In this document: one piece after another, positions 29,309-37,361 of the stretch
How positions within the stretch are numbered: position 1 is the stretch's first letter
Layout: each line of letters opens with the position of its first letter
Assembly (NCBI RefSeq): GCF_021440085.1
Contig: NZ_JAKCPW010000004.1
Span: 1-64,000, forward strand
DNA length: 64,000 nt
Origin: Dyadobacter sp. CY261
Lineage (GTDB): Bacteria; Bacteroidota; Bacteroidia; Cytophagales; Spirosomataceae
Direction of reading: 5' to 3'
Program-made: the position numbers and the translations under genes
Notes under the pieces: model-generated
What the model saw: only the letters and a program-made list of their open reading frames with translations
The model's database searches: none
Told to the model about the DNA's origin: nothing

Positions 29309-30291
29309 AAAGTATATCAGTAGTAATCCCAAATTATAACGGGAAACACCTGTTTGAGAAATATTTCGAACATAATTATAAGGTTCTTCAAAAACTTGAA
29401 ACTAGTGTTCAGATTATTGTCATTGACGATGCATCCACTGATGAATCTGTTAGGTATTTACAAGAACACTACCAAGATAAAATCACGCTAATAAGAAAAG
29501 AAACTAATTCGGGATTTTCGGATACTTGTAATATAGGTATTCAAAATGCGACTAATGATCTGATCTTCCTACTCAATACCGATGTGACCCTGGAGCCAGG
29601 TTATATTGAAAAGCTTTATAAGTACTTTGAACTGAAAGATACCTTTGGTGTGATGGGAAGGGTGATCGGGATGAATGATGATTTGATCCGAGAAGCAGCA
29701 AGGGAGCCGAAGATTTCGGGAAGAAAGATTAAATCTTCTGATTTCTTTCACCTGCAAAATATCAATGCATTTACGCCGACATTCTATTTATCCGGCGCAA
29801 TTGCATTGATGGATACACAAAAACTGAAAGCGATTAACGGATTTAACGAAATGTTTAATCCTTATTATGGTGAAGATCAAGAGCTTTCGATTCGGGCGTG
29901 GAGATTGGGTTGGAAATGCTATTATGAGCATGATGCGGTATGCCGTCATGAAGTATCAGCCAGCACTAAAAATCACAATCATAAAAAAGCCATTAAAAGA
30001 ATTCACTTCAGGAACCGTTACTATGTACATTACTTGCACTTGCAGGGCCTCGACCTAAAATTATGGCATTTACAAATCTTGTTATGCGATGTATTGATCG
30101 GTATGCTAACGCTCCAATTTTTTAAAGTTGAGGCATACTGGGATTTTATTAAAAATCGTGGTAACCTGCAAGCGAAGAAAATGGCTTTTAACAGGGAAAT
30201 GAAAAAACATCAATCGGAAATTGGCATTATCGATGTTATCAATAATTTCCATATGATGCTAAAATATCAGCAAGTGATCAAGCTAAATTAA
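29305..30291 (+). CDS. family 2 glycosyltransferase
   Basis: The 328-aa GT-A enzyme opens MKSISVVIPNYNG, has the nucleotide-binding DDASTDES and the DxD-type LLNTDVTLEPG, then FYLSGAIALMD and YYGEDQELSIRAWRLGW, as in rhamnosyltransferase-like GT2 proteins. It would transfer a sugar from a nucleotide donor onto a surface glycan or lipid-linked intermediate. Its TAA stop shares the TTAA palindrome with the stop of the convergent GT4 gene (4-bp overlap). Base composition is clearly AT-richer than nrdB or corA on either side, which suggests acquisition. Confidence 0.9.
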   Translation: MKSISVVIPNYNGKHLFEKYFEHNYKVLQKLETSVQIIVIDDASTDESVRYLQEHYQDKITLIRKETNSGFSDTCNIGIQNATNDLIFLLNTDVTLEPGYIEKLYKYFELKDTFGVMGRVIGMNDDLIREAAREPKISGRKIKSSDFFHLQNINAFTPTFYLSGAIALMDTQKLKAINGFNEMFNPYYGEDQELSIRAWRLGWKCYYEHDAVCRHEVSASTKNHNHKKAIKRIHFRNRYYVHYLHLQGLDLKLWHLQILLCDVLIGMLTLQFFKVEAYWDFIKNRGNLQAKKMAFNREMKKHQSEIGIIDVINNFHMMLKYQQVIKLN

Positions 30292-31361
30292 GCAAAGCTC
30301 TGATATAACGCAAGGTATTCAGAGGCAGCCCTTTCCCAGGAGAAAAATCTCGCACGTTCGCGGATTTTTTCCCTGGGTTTTGTTTTATTGTAATGTTCAA
30401 GACTTGTAGTCAAGACATTGCGCATATGATCCGGCTCGAAATTATCGAAATAATAAGCGCAATCTCCCCCAATTTCCGGCAACGAAGTGCAGCGCGACAA
30501 TATAACCGGTTTCCCATAGTACATGGCCTCAATGACCGGCAGACCGAACCCCTCGGCAATAGAAGGAAAAACAAAAGCTGTACAATTGCTCAAATACCAC
30601 TTTTTGTCATTCTCTGAAATTGGGCCGGTAAAAATGAGCCTGTCGAGAACGTTTAGATTCTGTGCTTCTCTAATGATTTTCTTTTTATACTCCTGACTAC
30701 TCTCAATTCCCGCAATCACAAGTCTTAAATCATTATCTTTCAACAATGCCGGTAGTACATGGAAATTTTTTTTCCCGACAATCGTACCTATTGTGAAAAG
30801 AAACGGCTGGTCGATACTCTGCCTGGGAAGCATTACAGTGACGCTGTCGTCTATATTGCAGCCATTGTATATCACTGAGGTTGGCTTATCACCTAATTCA
30901 AGATGCTTTTTCAGATCTTCAAGAACATAATATGAAATGGCGACAATGTGATCCGCCCTATCGATTTTAAGTTGCAACCTGTTTAAATATTTCTTTATCC
31001 GTTTTTCCGACCTTTTCCCATCATAAAGAAAATTCAAGTCATGAATGGTCAGGATAACAGAAACCTTCTTCCCAAACGGAAAATATTTCGAACCCTGATA
31101 AGTACAATGCCAAACGTCAACCGACTTTGTATCAGGAAAAAACAATTTATGAATGAAGTGCTGAGAAATATAACTGGCCTTTTCTCCAAAAATATGCTCT
31201 GCTGACGTCGGTAAGTAAAAGGAAATTTTCTCTTTCTCTTCACCAACCTTTTTTAAAATAGAATTCCCCAGTTGAAGGCAATAGTGATAAAGACCGGTAT
31301 GAGGGTGTCTCATCCTTTCGCAATCAATCAAGACATTCTTTAACATAAATTGCTCATTCAT
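30288..31361 (-). CDS. family 4 glycosyltransferase (GT-B)
   Basis: The 357-aa glycosyltransferase has a GT1/GT4 C-terminal domain: FTIGTIVGKKNFHVLPALL, LVIAGIESSQEYKKKI, and the E-x7-E-like site FVFPSIAEGFGLPVIEAMYY. The N-terminal half resembles mannosyltransferases of surface polysaccharide clusters. I set the start at 31361 (MNEQFMLKN) because that ATG overlaps the stop of the upstream FkbM gene as ATGA. Longer starts inside that gene exist. It reads convergent to the GT2 gene. Confidence 0.88.
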   Translation of the reverse strand: MNEQFMLKNVLIDCERMRHPHTGLYHYCLQLGNSILKKVGEEKEKISFYLPTSAEHIFGEKASYISQHFIHKLFFPDTKSVDVWHCTYQGSKYFPFGKKVSVILTIHDLNFLYDGKRSEKRIKKYLNRLQLKIDRADHIVAISYYVLEDLKKHLELGDKPTSVIYNGCNIDDSVTVMLPRQSIDQPFLFTIGTIVGKKNFHVLPALLKDNDLRLVIAGIESSQEYKKKIIREAQNLNVLDRLIFTGPISENDKKWYLSNCTAFVFPSIAEGFGLPVIEAMYYGKPVILSRCTSLPEIGGDCAYYFDNFEPDHMRNVLTTSLEHYNKTKPREKIRERARFFSWERAASEYLALYQSFA

Positions 31362-32152
31362 CTTCTGTACGCTTCCAAGGCATAACAAAAACCGTTTATG
31401 GGGACATAGCTAACATGATACCCCAAATGCTCAAGATATTGACTAAACGTTCCCACATTACTTTGGCTATCAACATCATGCACTTCAATTAACATTCTTT
31501 CTATTTGGCGAAAAAGACCCGGTGGTGAATTAAAAACAATATCATATTCACCACCTTCACAATCCATTTTCAACAGATCAATCCTTTCCTCCGGCATTCT
31601 TCCAATAATTTCTGATAATGAAATCGCCGGAACCCATATTTCTTTTGTATTGTCAATATTAAACCCCTTCAACGAGGAAGCGACTACCTGATTATCTTCG
31701 GTATCCTGCGCGTATATCCGCAACATTTCACAGGACGTTCCGGTCACGGCAAAAGAATTGATGACGACGCACTTATCAAACTTGGGATTGGAGGAGGCAA
31801 CAGCACGCATGCGCTCGATATTACTGCTCAGAGGCTAATACGCATAAATTTGTGCATTCTTTACCTTAGATAAAAGCAATATATCAAAAAAACCGACGTT
31901 TGCGCCAATATCGATGATTATCGGATTATCAGGTAGTACGCATTTCAAAGCTTCGATGTTGTATACGTCGGCCATGAATATTTCCTTGAATACCTGATAA
32001 GTGCTCGGTGACACCTCAAAAACCAACCTGTTTGGTTTCGTCACAAAATGTAGCGTCCTGCCACGGTCGCCAGCTTTGTCAAAGATGTAGGTAAAAGGGT
32101 TTTCGATATTGCGAAACAAATGACGGTACCGTTTCAGGCCAGTTGTGGGCAT
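31358..32152 (-). pseudogene. FkbM-family methyltransferase interrupted by an amber codon
   Basis: Two pieces in the same reading frame, 31835-32152 and 31358-31834, are separated only by TAG at 31835-31837 (codon 106 of 264). The first ends with the SAM-binding IIDIGANVGFF and NAQIYAY. The second resumes PLSSNIERMRAVAS and holds the FkbM-typical LLKMDCEGGEYD. In family members this position is normally glutamate (AYEP), so one G-to-T change of GAG explains the stop. No frameshift is needed. If read through, it would methylate a sugar or glycan hydroxyl. It is translationally coupled to the GT4 gene by ATGA overlap. Options are a real nonsense mutation, a sequencing error or suppression. Confidence 0.85.
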
Positions 32153-32302
32153 AGGTAAGAACGTTAACGATGACAGTTATTAAGGGGCAGACATCCAAAG
32201 GGATGGTAAGTGTCGATTATACCCAACTTCTCATTTCCATCCTGTTAATATTTACCCGGTGGGTATCCCTGGTTTACGATCGGTGCCATCTCCTCAACAT
32301 TG

Positions 32303-32333
32303 TTTGAATTTTAGCTCAAAGGGTGTAGCTTTG
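32303..32333 (+). promoter_or_regulatory. consensus Bacteroidota promoter of nrdB
   Basis: TTTG (32303-32306), 19 nt, then TAGCTTTG (32326-32333) is a perfect match to TTTG-N19-TAnnTTTG. The expected start near 32340 leaves a leader of about 77 nt before the nrdB ATG. Confidence 0.85.
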
Positions 32334-32416
32334 TTTTCTTCCGTCCCGGCGTTCAAAGCCATCGGCAAGTAATAACGTTATATCATTCAGATCCCCGTAA
32401 AATACTCAATTTAACT

Positions 32417-33412
32417 ATGTCACAAGAACTTAGCAGACAGGAACCCCTGTTGACAGAAGATCCCTTGCGGTTTGTTTTGTTTCCCATCAAACATTCCGAG
32501 ATATGGGAAATGTACAAACGTCACGAGGCTTCTTTCTGGACAGCCGAGGAAATCGATCTGTCACAGGATATGAAGGATTGGGAGAACCTTAATGACGGTG
32601 AAAGGCATTTCATTTCCCACGTACTGGCATTTTTTGCGGCATCCGACGGGATCGTCAACGAAAACCTTGCGGTCAATTTCCTGAGCGAAGTGCAATATGC
32701 CGAGGCAAAATGCTTCTATGGATTCCAGATAGCCATGGAAAATATCCATTCCGAGACCTATTCGCTGCTGATCGACACTTATATCAAAGATCCGGTTGAA
32801 AAAGACAGACTTTTGCGCGCGATCGAAACCATCCCTTGCGTACAGAAAAAAGCCGACTGGGCATTGAAATGGATCAACAGCCCTGTTTTTGCGGAACGTA
32901 TCATTGCATTTGCAGCTGTGGAAGGGATTTTCTTCTCGGGTTCGTTCTGTTCGATCTTCTGGCTCAAAAAACGCGGCCTCATGCCGGGACTTTCTTTTTC
33001 GAACGAGCTGATTTCCCGCGACGAAGGTCTGCACTGTGAATTCGCATGTTTGCTTTACACGAAGCACATTGTAAACCAACTCCCTCAGGAGCGCGTGATC
33101 GAGATTATGATGGATGCGGTAACAATCGAAAAAGAATTTGTGAGCGAGGCGCTTCCGGTTTCGCTGATCGGCATGAATGCCGAATTGATGAAGCAATACA
33201 TCGAATACATCGCCGATTTCTGGCTCGAACGCCTGGGCTGTCCCAAACAGTTCGGCTCCGCCAACCCATTCGATTTTATGGAGCTGATCTCGCTTCCAGG
33301 AAAGACAAATTTCTTCGAAAAACGCGTAGGCGAATACCAAAAAGCGGGCGTAATGAGTGGTGTGAAAGACAAGGATTCCGCGCACAAAATCTCGTTTGAC
33401 TCTGATTTTTAA
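32417..33412 (+). CDS. nrdB: ribonucleoside-diphosphate reductase, class I, beta (radical) subunit
   Basis: The 331-aa ferritin-like subunit houses the diiron-tyrosyl radical cofactor for NrdA. Iron ligands include D77 (ASDGIV), E108 and H111 ([10 protein letters not shown]) and the later E and H in [10 protein letters not shown]. The radical tyrosine is Y115, in a context ([15 protein letters not shown]) resembling eukaryotic R2 more than the E. coli protein. There is no ATP-cone on this subunit; NrdA carries it. The gene stands alone, unlinked to nrdA, with its own consensus promoter and a strong terminator. Confidence 0.97.
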   Translation: MSQELSRQEPLLTEDPLRFVLFPIKHSEIWEMYKRHEASFWTAEEIDLSQDMKDWENLNDGERHFISHVLAFFAASDGIVNENLAVNFLSEVQYAEAKCFYGFQIAMENIHSETYSLLIDTYIKDPVEKDRLLRAIETIPCVQKKADWALKWINSPVFAERIIAFAAVEGIFFSGSFCSIFWLKKRGLMPGLSFSNELISRDEGLHCEFACLLYTKHIVNQLPQERVIEIMMDAVTIEKEFVSEALPVSLIGMNAELMKQYIEYIADFWLERLGCPKQFGSANPFDFMELISLPGKTNFFEKRVGEYQKAGVMSGVKDKDSAHKISFDSDF

Positions 33413-33425
33413 AGTCTGAATACAA

Positions 33426-33464
33426 AAAAATAGCCTCGAATGTGAACCATCCGAGGCTATTTTT
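33426..33464. terminator. bidirectional terminator, nrdB / recX
   Basis: A 13-bp stem (AAAAATAGCCTCG at 33426-33438 with its complement at 33452-33464) and a 13-nt loop is followed by T or A runs on either strand. It reaches into the recX stop codon. Confidence 0.85.
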
Positions 33465-33915
33465 ATAGATCACCTATTTCCTTCCAGACGAGCTCTCCCT
33501 CATACCCTTTTCCCAGTGCAAACCTTGCAAGTTTCTGTTTCAGCTTAAAAGGGTCGGTTTCGGTTTTTAATAGCAGATTCTTTTTCTTCGAAAGTAATTC
33601 CCGCAATCCGGTTACATAATCATCGTCACCGATCTCATCCATCCCTCTTTCGATGCTGTAAGCGCTTAATCCACGCCGGTTAAGCTCTTGCCGGATCTTC
33701 ATACGGCCCCAGCTCTTAACCCTGAATTTGCCTCCGGCGTATGTTTTGGCGAAGCGTTCCTCGCTCAGATAATTCAGGGAAATCAGCTCAGCGATGAGCT
33801 CATCCGCCTCCTCGCCCCAGACGTTCCATTTTTTCAGGCGTTGCCTCACTTCGTCTTGCGTCCGCTCCTGATAAGCACAATAGGAAGCCGCTTTTTGCAA
33901 AATAAGCCGGTCCAT
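33463..33915 (-). CDS. recX: RecX regulatory protein
   Basis: The 150-aa helical-repeat protein modulates RecA filaments. It shows the RecX pattern: AASYCAYQERTQDEVRQRL at the start, LISLNYLSEERFAKTYAGGK, WGRMKIRQELNRRGLS and a basic C-terminal helix. No recA is adjacent in this window. It is divergent from the phosphoesterase gene, whose -7 candidate TATTTTTG is at 33983-33990. Confidence 0.9.
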   Translation of the reverse strand: MDRLILQKAASYCAYQERTQDEVRQRLKKWNVWGEEADELIAELISLNYLSEERFAKTYAGGKFRVKSWGRMKIRQELNRRGLSAYSIERGMDEIGDDDYVTGLRELLSKKKNLLLKTETDPFKLKQKLARFALGKGYEGELVWKEIGDL

Positions 33916-34036
33916 GAATTCTGTTTTTATTAAATATTCTTAACAACCTGCAAGATTAACGAAAATATCACGGATGAATAACTATTTTTGAAATTACAAG
34001 AAACCCCTATTTCCGTTCATCCAAACCCATTAAAAG

Positions 34037-34852
34037 ATGACTTTTCACAGACGGTCTTTTCTAAAACTTCTGCCAGCATTATCCGGAATTAGCTACTTGT
34101 CTGAACCCGCCAAAGCACAATCTGCTGCGAACATCGCAATGCGCTTTATCGTTGCTTCCGACGGACATTACGGCCAGCCCGATACGGAATTCAAAACTTT
34201 CCATTCGGATCTGGTAAGCTGGGTAAACCGCGAAAAGCTACAAAAAGGAGTGGACTTTCTGGTTCTGAACGGAGACCTTATTCATGATGATCCCACATTG
34301 TTATACGATTTCAAAAGCACTATTTCAAACCTTAGTGTGCCATATTATGTGAGCCGTGGCAACCACGACAAAGTGGGGCTGGACGTGTGGCAAAGTACCT
34401 GGGGCTATCCTACCAACCACAGCTTTGCCAAGGGCGAATACGCATTTGTGATTGGTGATACTTCGAATGAAAAAGGAGAGTATGTTTGCCCGGATGCTTC
34501 ATGGCTCCGCAATGAACTGGCTAAATACAAAGAGAAAAAAGGCATTTTCGTATTTCTCCACATCACGCCATCCAAGTGGACTGTTAATGGCATCGAATGC
34601 CAGGAAGTGACGGATCTTCTGGAAAATACACCCAATGTAAAAGCGGTCTTCAACGGTCATGACCACGACCAGGACAGTACCAAGATGTACGGCAAAAAAC
34701 CCTATTTCTTCGACGGGCATTTCGGCGGCAACTGGGGAACAACTTACAAGGGCTACCGCATTGTGGAGATTTACAACGACCACACATGGCAGTCATATCA
34801 GTACAATCCGACGGCGGCGCCGGTTTTAAATACGTTTTCGGGGAAGGCGTAA
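34037..34852 (+). CDS. Tat-exported calcineurin-like metallophosphoesterase
   Basis: A 271-aa dimetal phosphoesterase with the full motif series: D42-x-H44 (ASDGHYGQ), GD (LVLNGDLIHDD), GNHD (SRGNHDK) and GHDH (FNGHDHDQ). The start carries a twin-arginine signal (HRRSFLKLLPAL, cleavage near AKAQS), so it acts outside the cytoplasm. The substrate is unknown; relatives hydrolyse phosphodiesters or nucleotides. It ends 15 bp from the stop of the convergent DinB gene. Confidence 0.9.
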   Translation: MTFHRRSFLKLLPALSGISYLSEPAKAQSAANIAMRFIVASDGHYGQPDTEFKTFHSDLVSWVNREKLQKGVDFLVLNGDLIHDDPTLLYDFKSTISNLSVPYYVSRGNHDKVGLDVWQSTWGYPTNHSFAKGEYAFVIGDTSNEKGEYVCPDASWLRNELAKYKEKKGIFVFLHITPSKWTVNGIECQEVTDLLENTPNVKAVFNGHDHDQDSTKMYGKKPYFFDGHFGGNWGTTYKGYRIVEIYNDHTWQSYQYNPTAAPVLNTFSGKA

Positions 34853-34867
34853 AATCAACGCCTCAGG

Positions 34868-35488
34868 CTACTTAGGATAATTTTGATGGGCCTTGACACG
34901 CTTGATTTGGTTGGTGTGCCGCTGCGTGTGAGCAATCCAGAGCAGTGTATATTGATGCAAATCCCTAACCCGCCACACGCCGGCGTCCTTTGAGCGAAAT
35001 ACGAAATGCAACCGGAAGTCGGTGTCCGTTTCACTGATCAGCTTGATCATTTCATTGCGATAGCGGTTGAAATATGCAACTACGTCTTTACCATTCGGGA
35101 AGCGACCGAGTGGCTGGGCAATGAATGGTGCCTTCAACTTCATCGGATCTTCGGTGTAGGCTGTCATCACCGAGTCGAGACCTTTCACTTTGCCGACCCA
35201 TTCCGGCATTTCAGGGGAATATTGCTTGTTCAACAAATCCCAGTAAAGCAATTCATCATAGATTGCAAGGTGCTCTGTAATCTCGGCAATGGACCAGGTT
35301 GCGCTGTCAGGTTTAAAATGAAATTGCCCATTGCTGATGCTCTTAACCTCATCCAAGAGGCTATTTTGCGAAGATCGCAGGCCGTCTAATAAAATTCCCC
35401 GCTCCTGCTTAGTCCATAGCGGACTCTTGGTCTGTGCAAATGAGGTGGCGCTTAATAAAAGGGCGAATGCGAATAGTAATTGTTTCAT
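34868..35488 (-). CDS. secreted DinB/YfiT-like four-helix protein
   Basis: The 206-aa protein has a signal peptide (MKQLLFAFALLLSATSFAQ) before a DinB-superfamily helical bundle. The metal-binding triad is present: H73 (IAEITEHLAIYDE) and H187 and H191 (IAHTQRHTNQ). DinB-fold proteins bind a divalent metal and some transfer thiols, but most members are cytoplasmic, so export is notable. Function is unknown. A perfect 14-bp palindrome lies 15 bp upstream of the start (35504-35517). Confidence 0.82.
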   Translation of the reverse strand: MKQLLFAFALLLSATSFAQTKSPLWTKQERGILLDGLRSSQNSLLDEVKSISNGQFHFKPDSATWSIAEITEHLAIYDELLYWDLLNKQYSPEMPEWVGKVKGLDSVMTAYTEDPMKLKAPFIAQPLGRFPNGKDVVAYFNRYRNEMIKLISETDTDFRLHFVFRSKDAGVWRVRDLHQYTLLWIAHTQRHTNQIKRVKAHQNYPK

Positions 35489-35503
35489 GGCTTAGTTACC
35501 TTT

Positions 35504-35517
35504 TTGAAAGCTTTCAA
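35504..35517. promoter_or_regulatory. palindrome upstream of the DinB-like gene
   Basis: TTGAAAGCTTTCAA is perfectly palindromic and centred about 22 bp before the DinB-like start codon. It could be an operator or leader hairpin. Confidence 0.3.
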
Positions 35518-35649
35518 GTTAGCAACTTACCCTTTCCCGTCTTCGCACCGAATGATCCATTGGTCACTTTCGATTCTTTATCGGTATTTCAAAGCAGTAC
35601 TCGTCTCACCCAACTGTGTGAAAATCTTACAAATTCAGTTTAAAAAAAT

Positions 35650-35902
35650 TTATTTATTATAAGTCATAAAAACCTTCGCGTCAAACCCATAACGCTCCAA
35701 TATCGAAACCATTCTCTTCTGAGAAATCCCCTGTTTGAATGTAAAGCTCCGCCAGGCGCTGACCAGCTCCCCTTTCTTTTCCTCAGCGGGTAAATTTTTA
35801 TCTAAAAAAGATACTGATACCCGTGCAAAAAACAGGAGGTCCTATCGGAGCCCCCATATCAATGCATTGCTTCGTTGTACAAAGGGATGCTATCAGAGCA
35901 TG
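35650..35902 (-). pseudogene. frameshifted gene remnant of unknown family
   Basis: The reverse strand reads CIDMGAPIGPPV, then shifts frame at a homopolymer (A6 at 35827-35832, one base too many). It continues FARVSVSFLDKNLPAEEKKG, ELVSAWRSFTFKQGISQKRM and ILERYGFDAKVFMTYNK to a stop at 35650. The C-terminal part has no usable start codon of its own, yet it is rich in charged helical sequence typical of real proteins. I do not recognise the family. The 35489-35649 part of this gap is AT-rich and holds the palindrome listed above. Confidence 0.45.
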
Positions 35903-35917
35903 TTAAGCTGCATGACC

Positions 35918-37219
35918 TTACTCAACACGGATCAAATGGTTTTTCTTACCCTTTGAAATCAGTAAAAATCTGTCTTGCAGCAATGCAAAATCGCTCAACG
36001 GCTGCTCGGCCGAAGCGACCTTTGATTTATTCACACTTACCGCATTCTGCTGAATCGCCCGGCGGGCTTCGCCTTTGGAAGCATATACTTCGCCGCGGGT
36101 TACTGTGGAAACCAGGTCGGTAATGTTGGCGCACTCATTCCATTCCGAACGGGTGATTTCGGTTTGCGGTACGCCGTCGAAAATGGCATCGAACTCGTCT
36201 ACTTCAATGCTTTGAAGTGTTTCTAATGTCGCTTTACCGTACAAAACCTCGGAGGCTTTCAGCACAAAATCCAATGCCTTTTGCGAGTGTATCCGCACGG
36301 TTAGCTCAGAGGCGAGTGCCTTTTGCATAATGCGCAAATGCGGCTCGGCTGTGTGGCTGGTTTCCAACGCTTCGATTTCCTCACGGCCTTTCAGCGAAAA
36401 AACGCGCAGGTAACGCGGCATATCATCATCGGATTGGTTGAGCCAGAACTGGTAGAACTGATAAGGCGAAGTCCGCTCCGGATCGAGCCAGATATTTCCG
36501 CCTTCGCTTTTACCAAATTTCGAACCGTCGGCCTTGGTGACAAGCGGTGTGGTCAAAGCATAAGCCTTGAAATACCCTTCTTCATCGCCTTCCTTCCGTC
36601 GGATGATTTCGGTACCCGTGGTAATGTTGCCCCACTGATCCGAGCCGCCCATTTGCAGCCTGACATTTTTGTTTTTATATAAATGATAGAAATCGTAGCC
36701 TTGCAAAAGCTGGTAAGAGAACTCGGTAAATGAAATACCGGTTTCGAGACGCTTTCTCACGGAATCTTTGGACATCATATAATTGACGCTCAAAAATTTG
36801 CCCGCATCGCGCAAAAACTGTAAAAAACCGATGTCTTTGAACCAGTCGTAATTATTGACCATTTCAGCCGAATTTTCGCCAGAATTGAAATCCAGGAACG
36901 ATTCCAGTTGCTTGCGAATACCCTCCTGGTTGATCCGCAAGGTATCCTCGTCGAGGAAAGAGCGCTCCGCCGCTTTGAAAGAAGGGTCGCCAATCATCCC
37001 GGTGGCACCTCCTACCAATGCAATGGGCTTATGGCCGGCGCGCTGAAAATGCACCAGAAGCATAATGGTAGCGAGGTTACCAATGTGCAGCGAAGGCGCC
37101 GTAGGGTCGAAACCAATATAGCCGCATGTCATCTCCTTCTGAAGTTGCTCATGTGTTCCCGGCATCATGTCGTGCAGCATGCCCCGCCAGCGTAGTTCCT
37201 CTATAAAATCAATCGCCAT
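35918..37219 (-). CDS. tyrS: tyrosyl-tRNA synthetase
   Basis: A 433-aa class I synthetase charging tRNA-Tyr. The HIGH-type motif is HIGN (45-48, in GFDPTAPSLHIGNLA) and the KMSKS-type is KFGKS (ADGSKFGKSEGG). Tyrosine-pocket residues lie in QLLQGYDFYHLY and QMGGSDQWGN. An S4 RNA-binding domain closes the protein (SKGEARRAIQQNAVSVNKSK). Full length, monocistronic. A -7 match TACCTTTG lies on the reverse strand (37253-37260), about 33 bp upstream. Confidence 0.97.
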   Translation of the reverse strand: MAIDFIEELRWRGMLHDMMPGTHEQLQKEMTCGYIGFDPTAPSLHIGNLATIMLLVHFQRAGHKPIALVGGATGMIGDPSFKAAERSFLDEDTLRINQEGIRKQLESFLDFNSGENSAEMVNNYDWFKDIGFLQFLRDAGKFLSVNYMMSKDSVRKRLETGISFTEFSYQLLQGYDFYHLYKNKNVRLQMGGSDQWGNITTGTEIIRRKEGDEEGYFKAYALTTPLVTKADGSKFGKSEGGNIWLDPERTSPYQFYQFWLNQSDDDMPRYLRVFSLKGREEIEALETSHTAEPHLRIMQKALASELTVRIHSQKALDFVLKASEVLYGKATLETLQSIEVDEFDAIFDGVPQTEITRSEWNECANITDLVSTVTRGEVYASKGEARRAIQQNAVSVNKSKVASAEQPLSDFALLQDRFLLISKGKKNHLIRVE

Positions 37220-37361
37220 TCTAAAAACTGTTGCTTATTTCAAAATTGACCGCAAAGGTAAAGCTTATCGGTTTGAAAACTCCCCAAAGGTGCGATGCTT
37301 TTGCAGAGGGAAAAGATTATTAAGCCAAAAACAGGTAATTTTGTAGAATTAAAAGAATAAT

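Noticed and set aside
32561..33385. 274-codon open frame antisense to nrdB
   Set aside because: nrdB on the other strand has every catalytic ligand and a consensus promoter; the antisense frame has neither.
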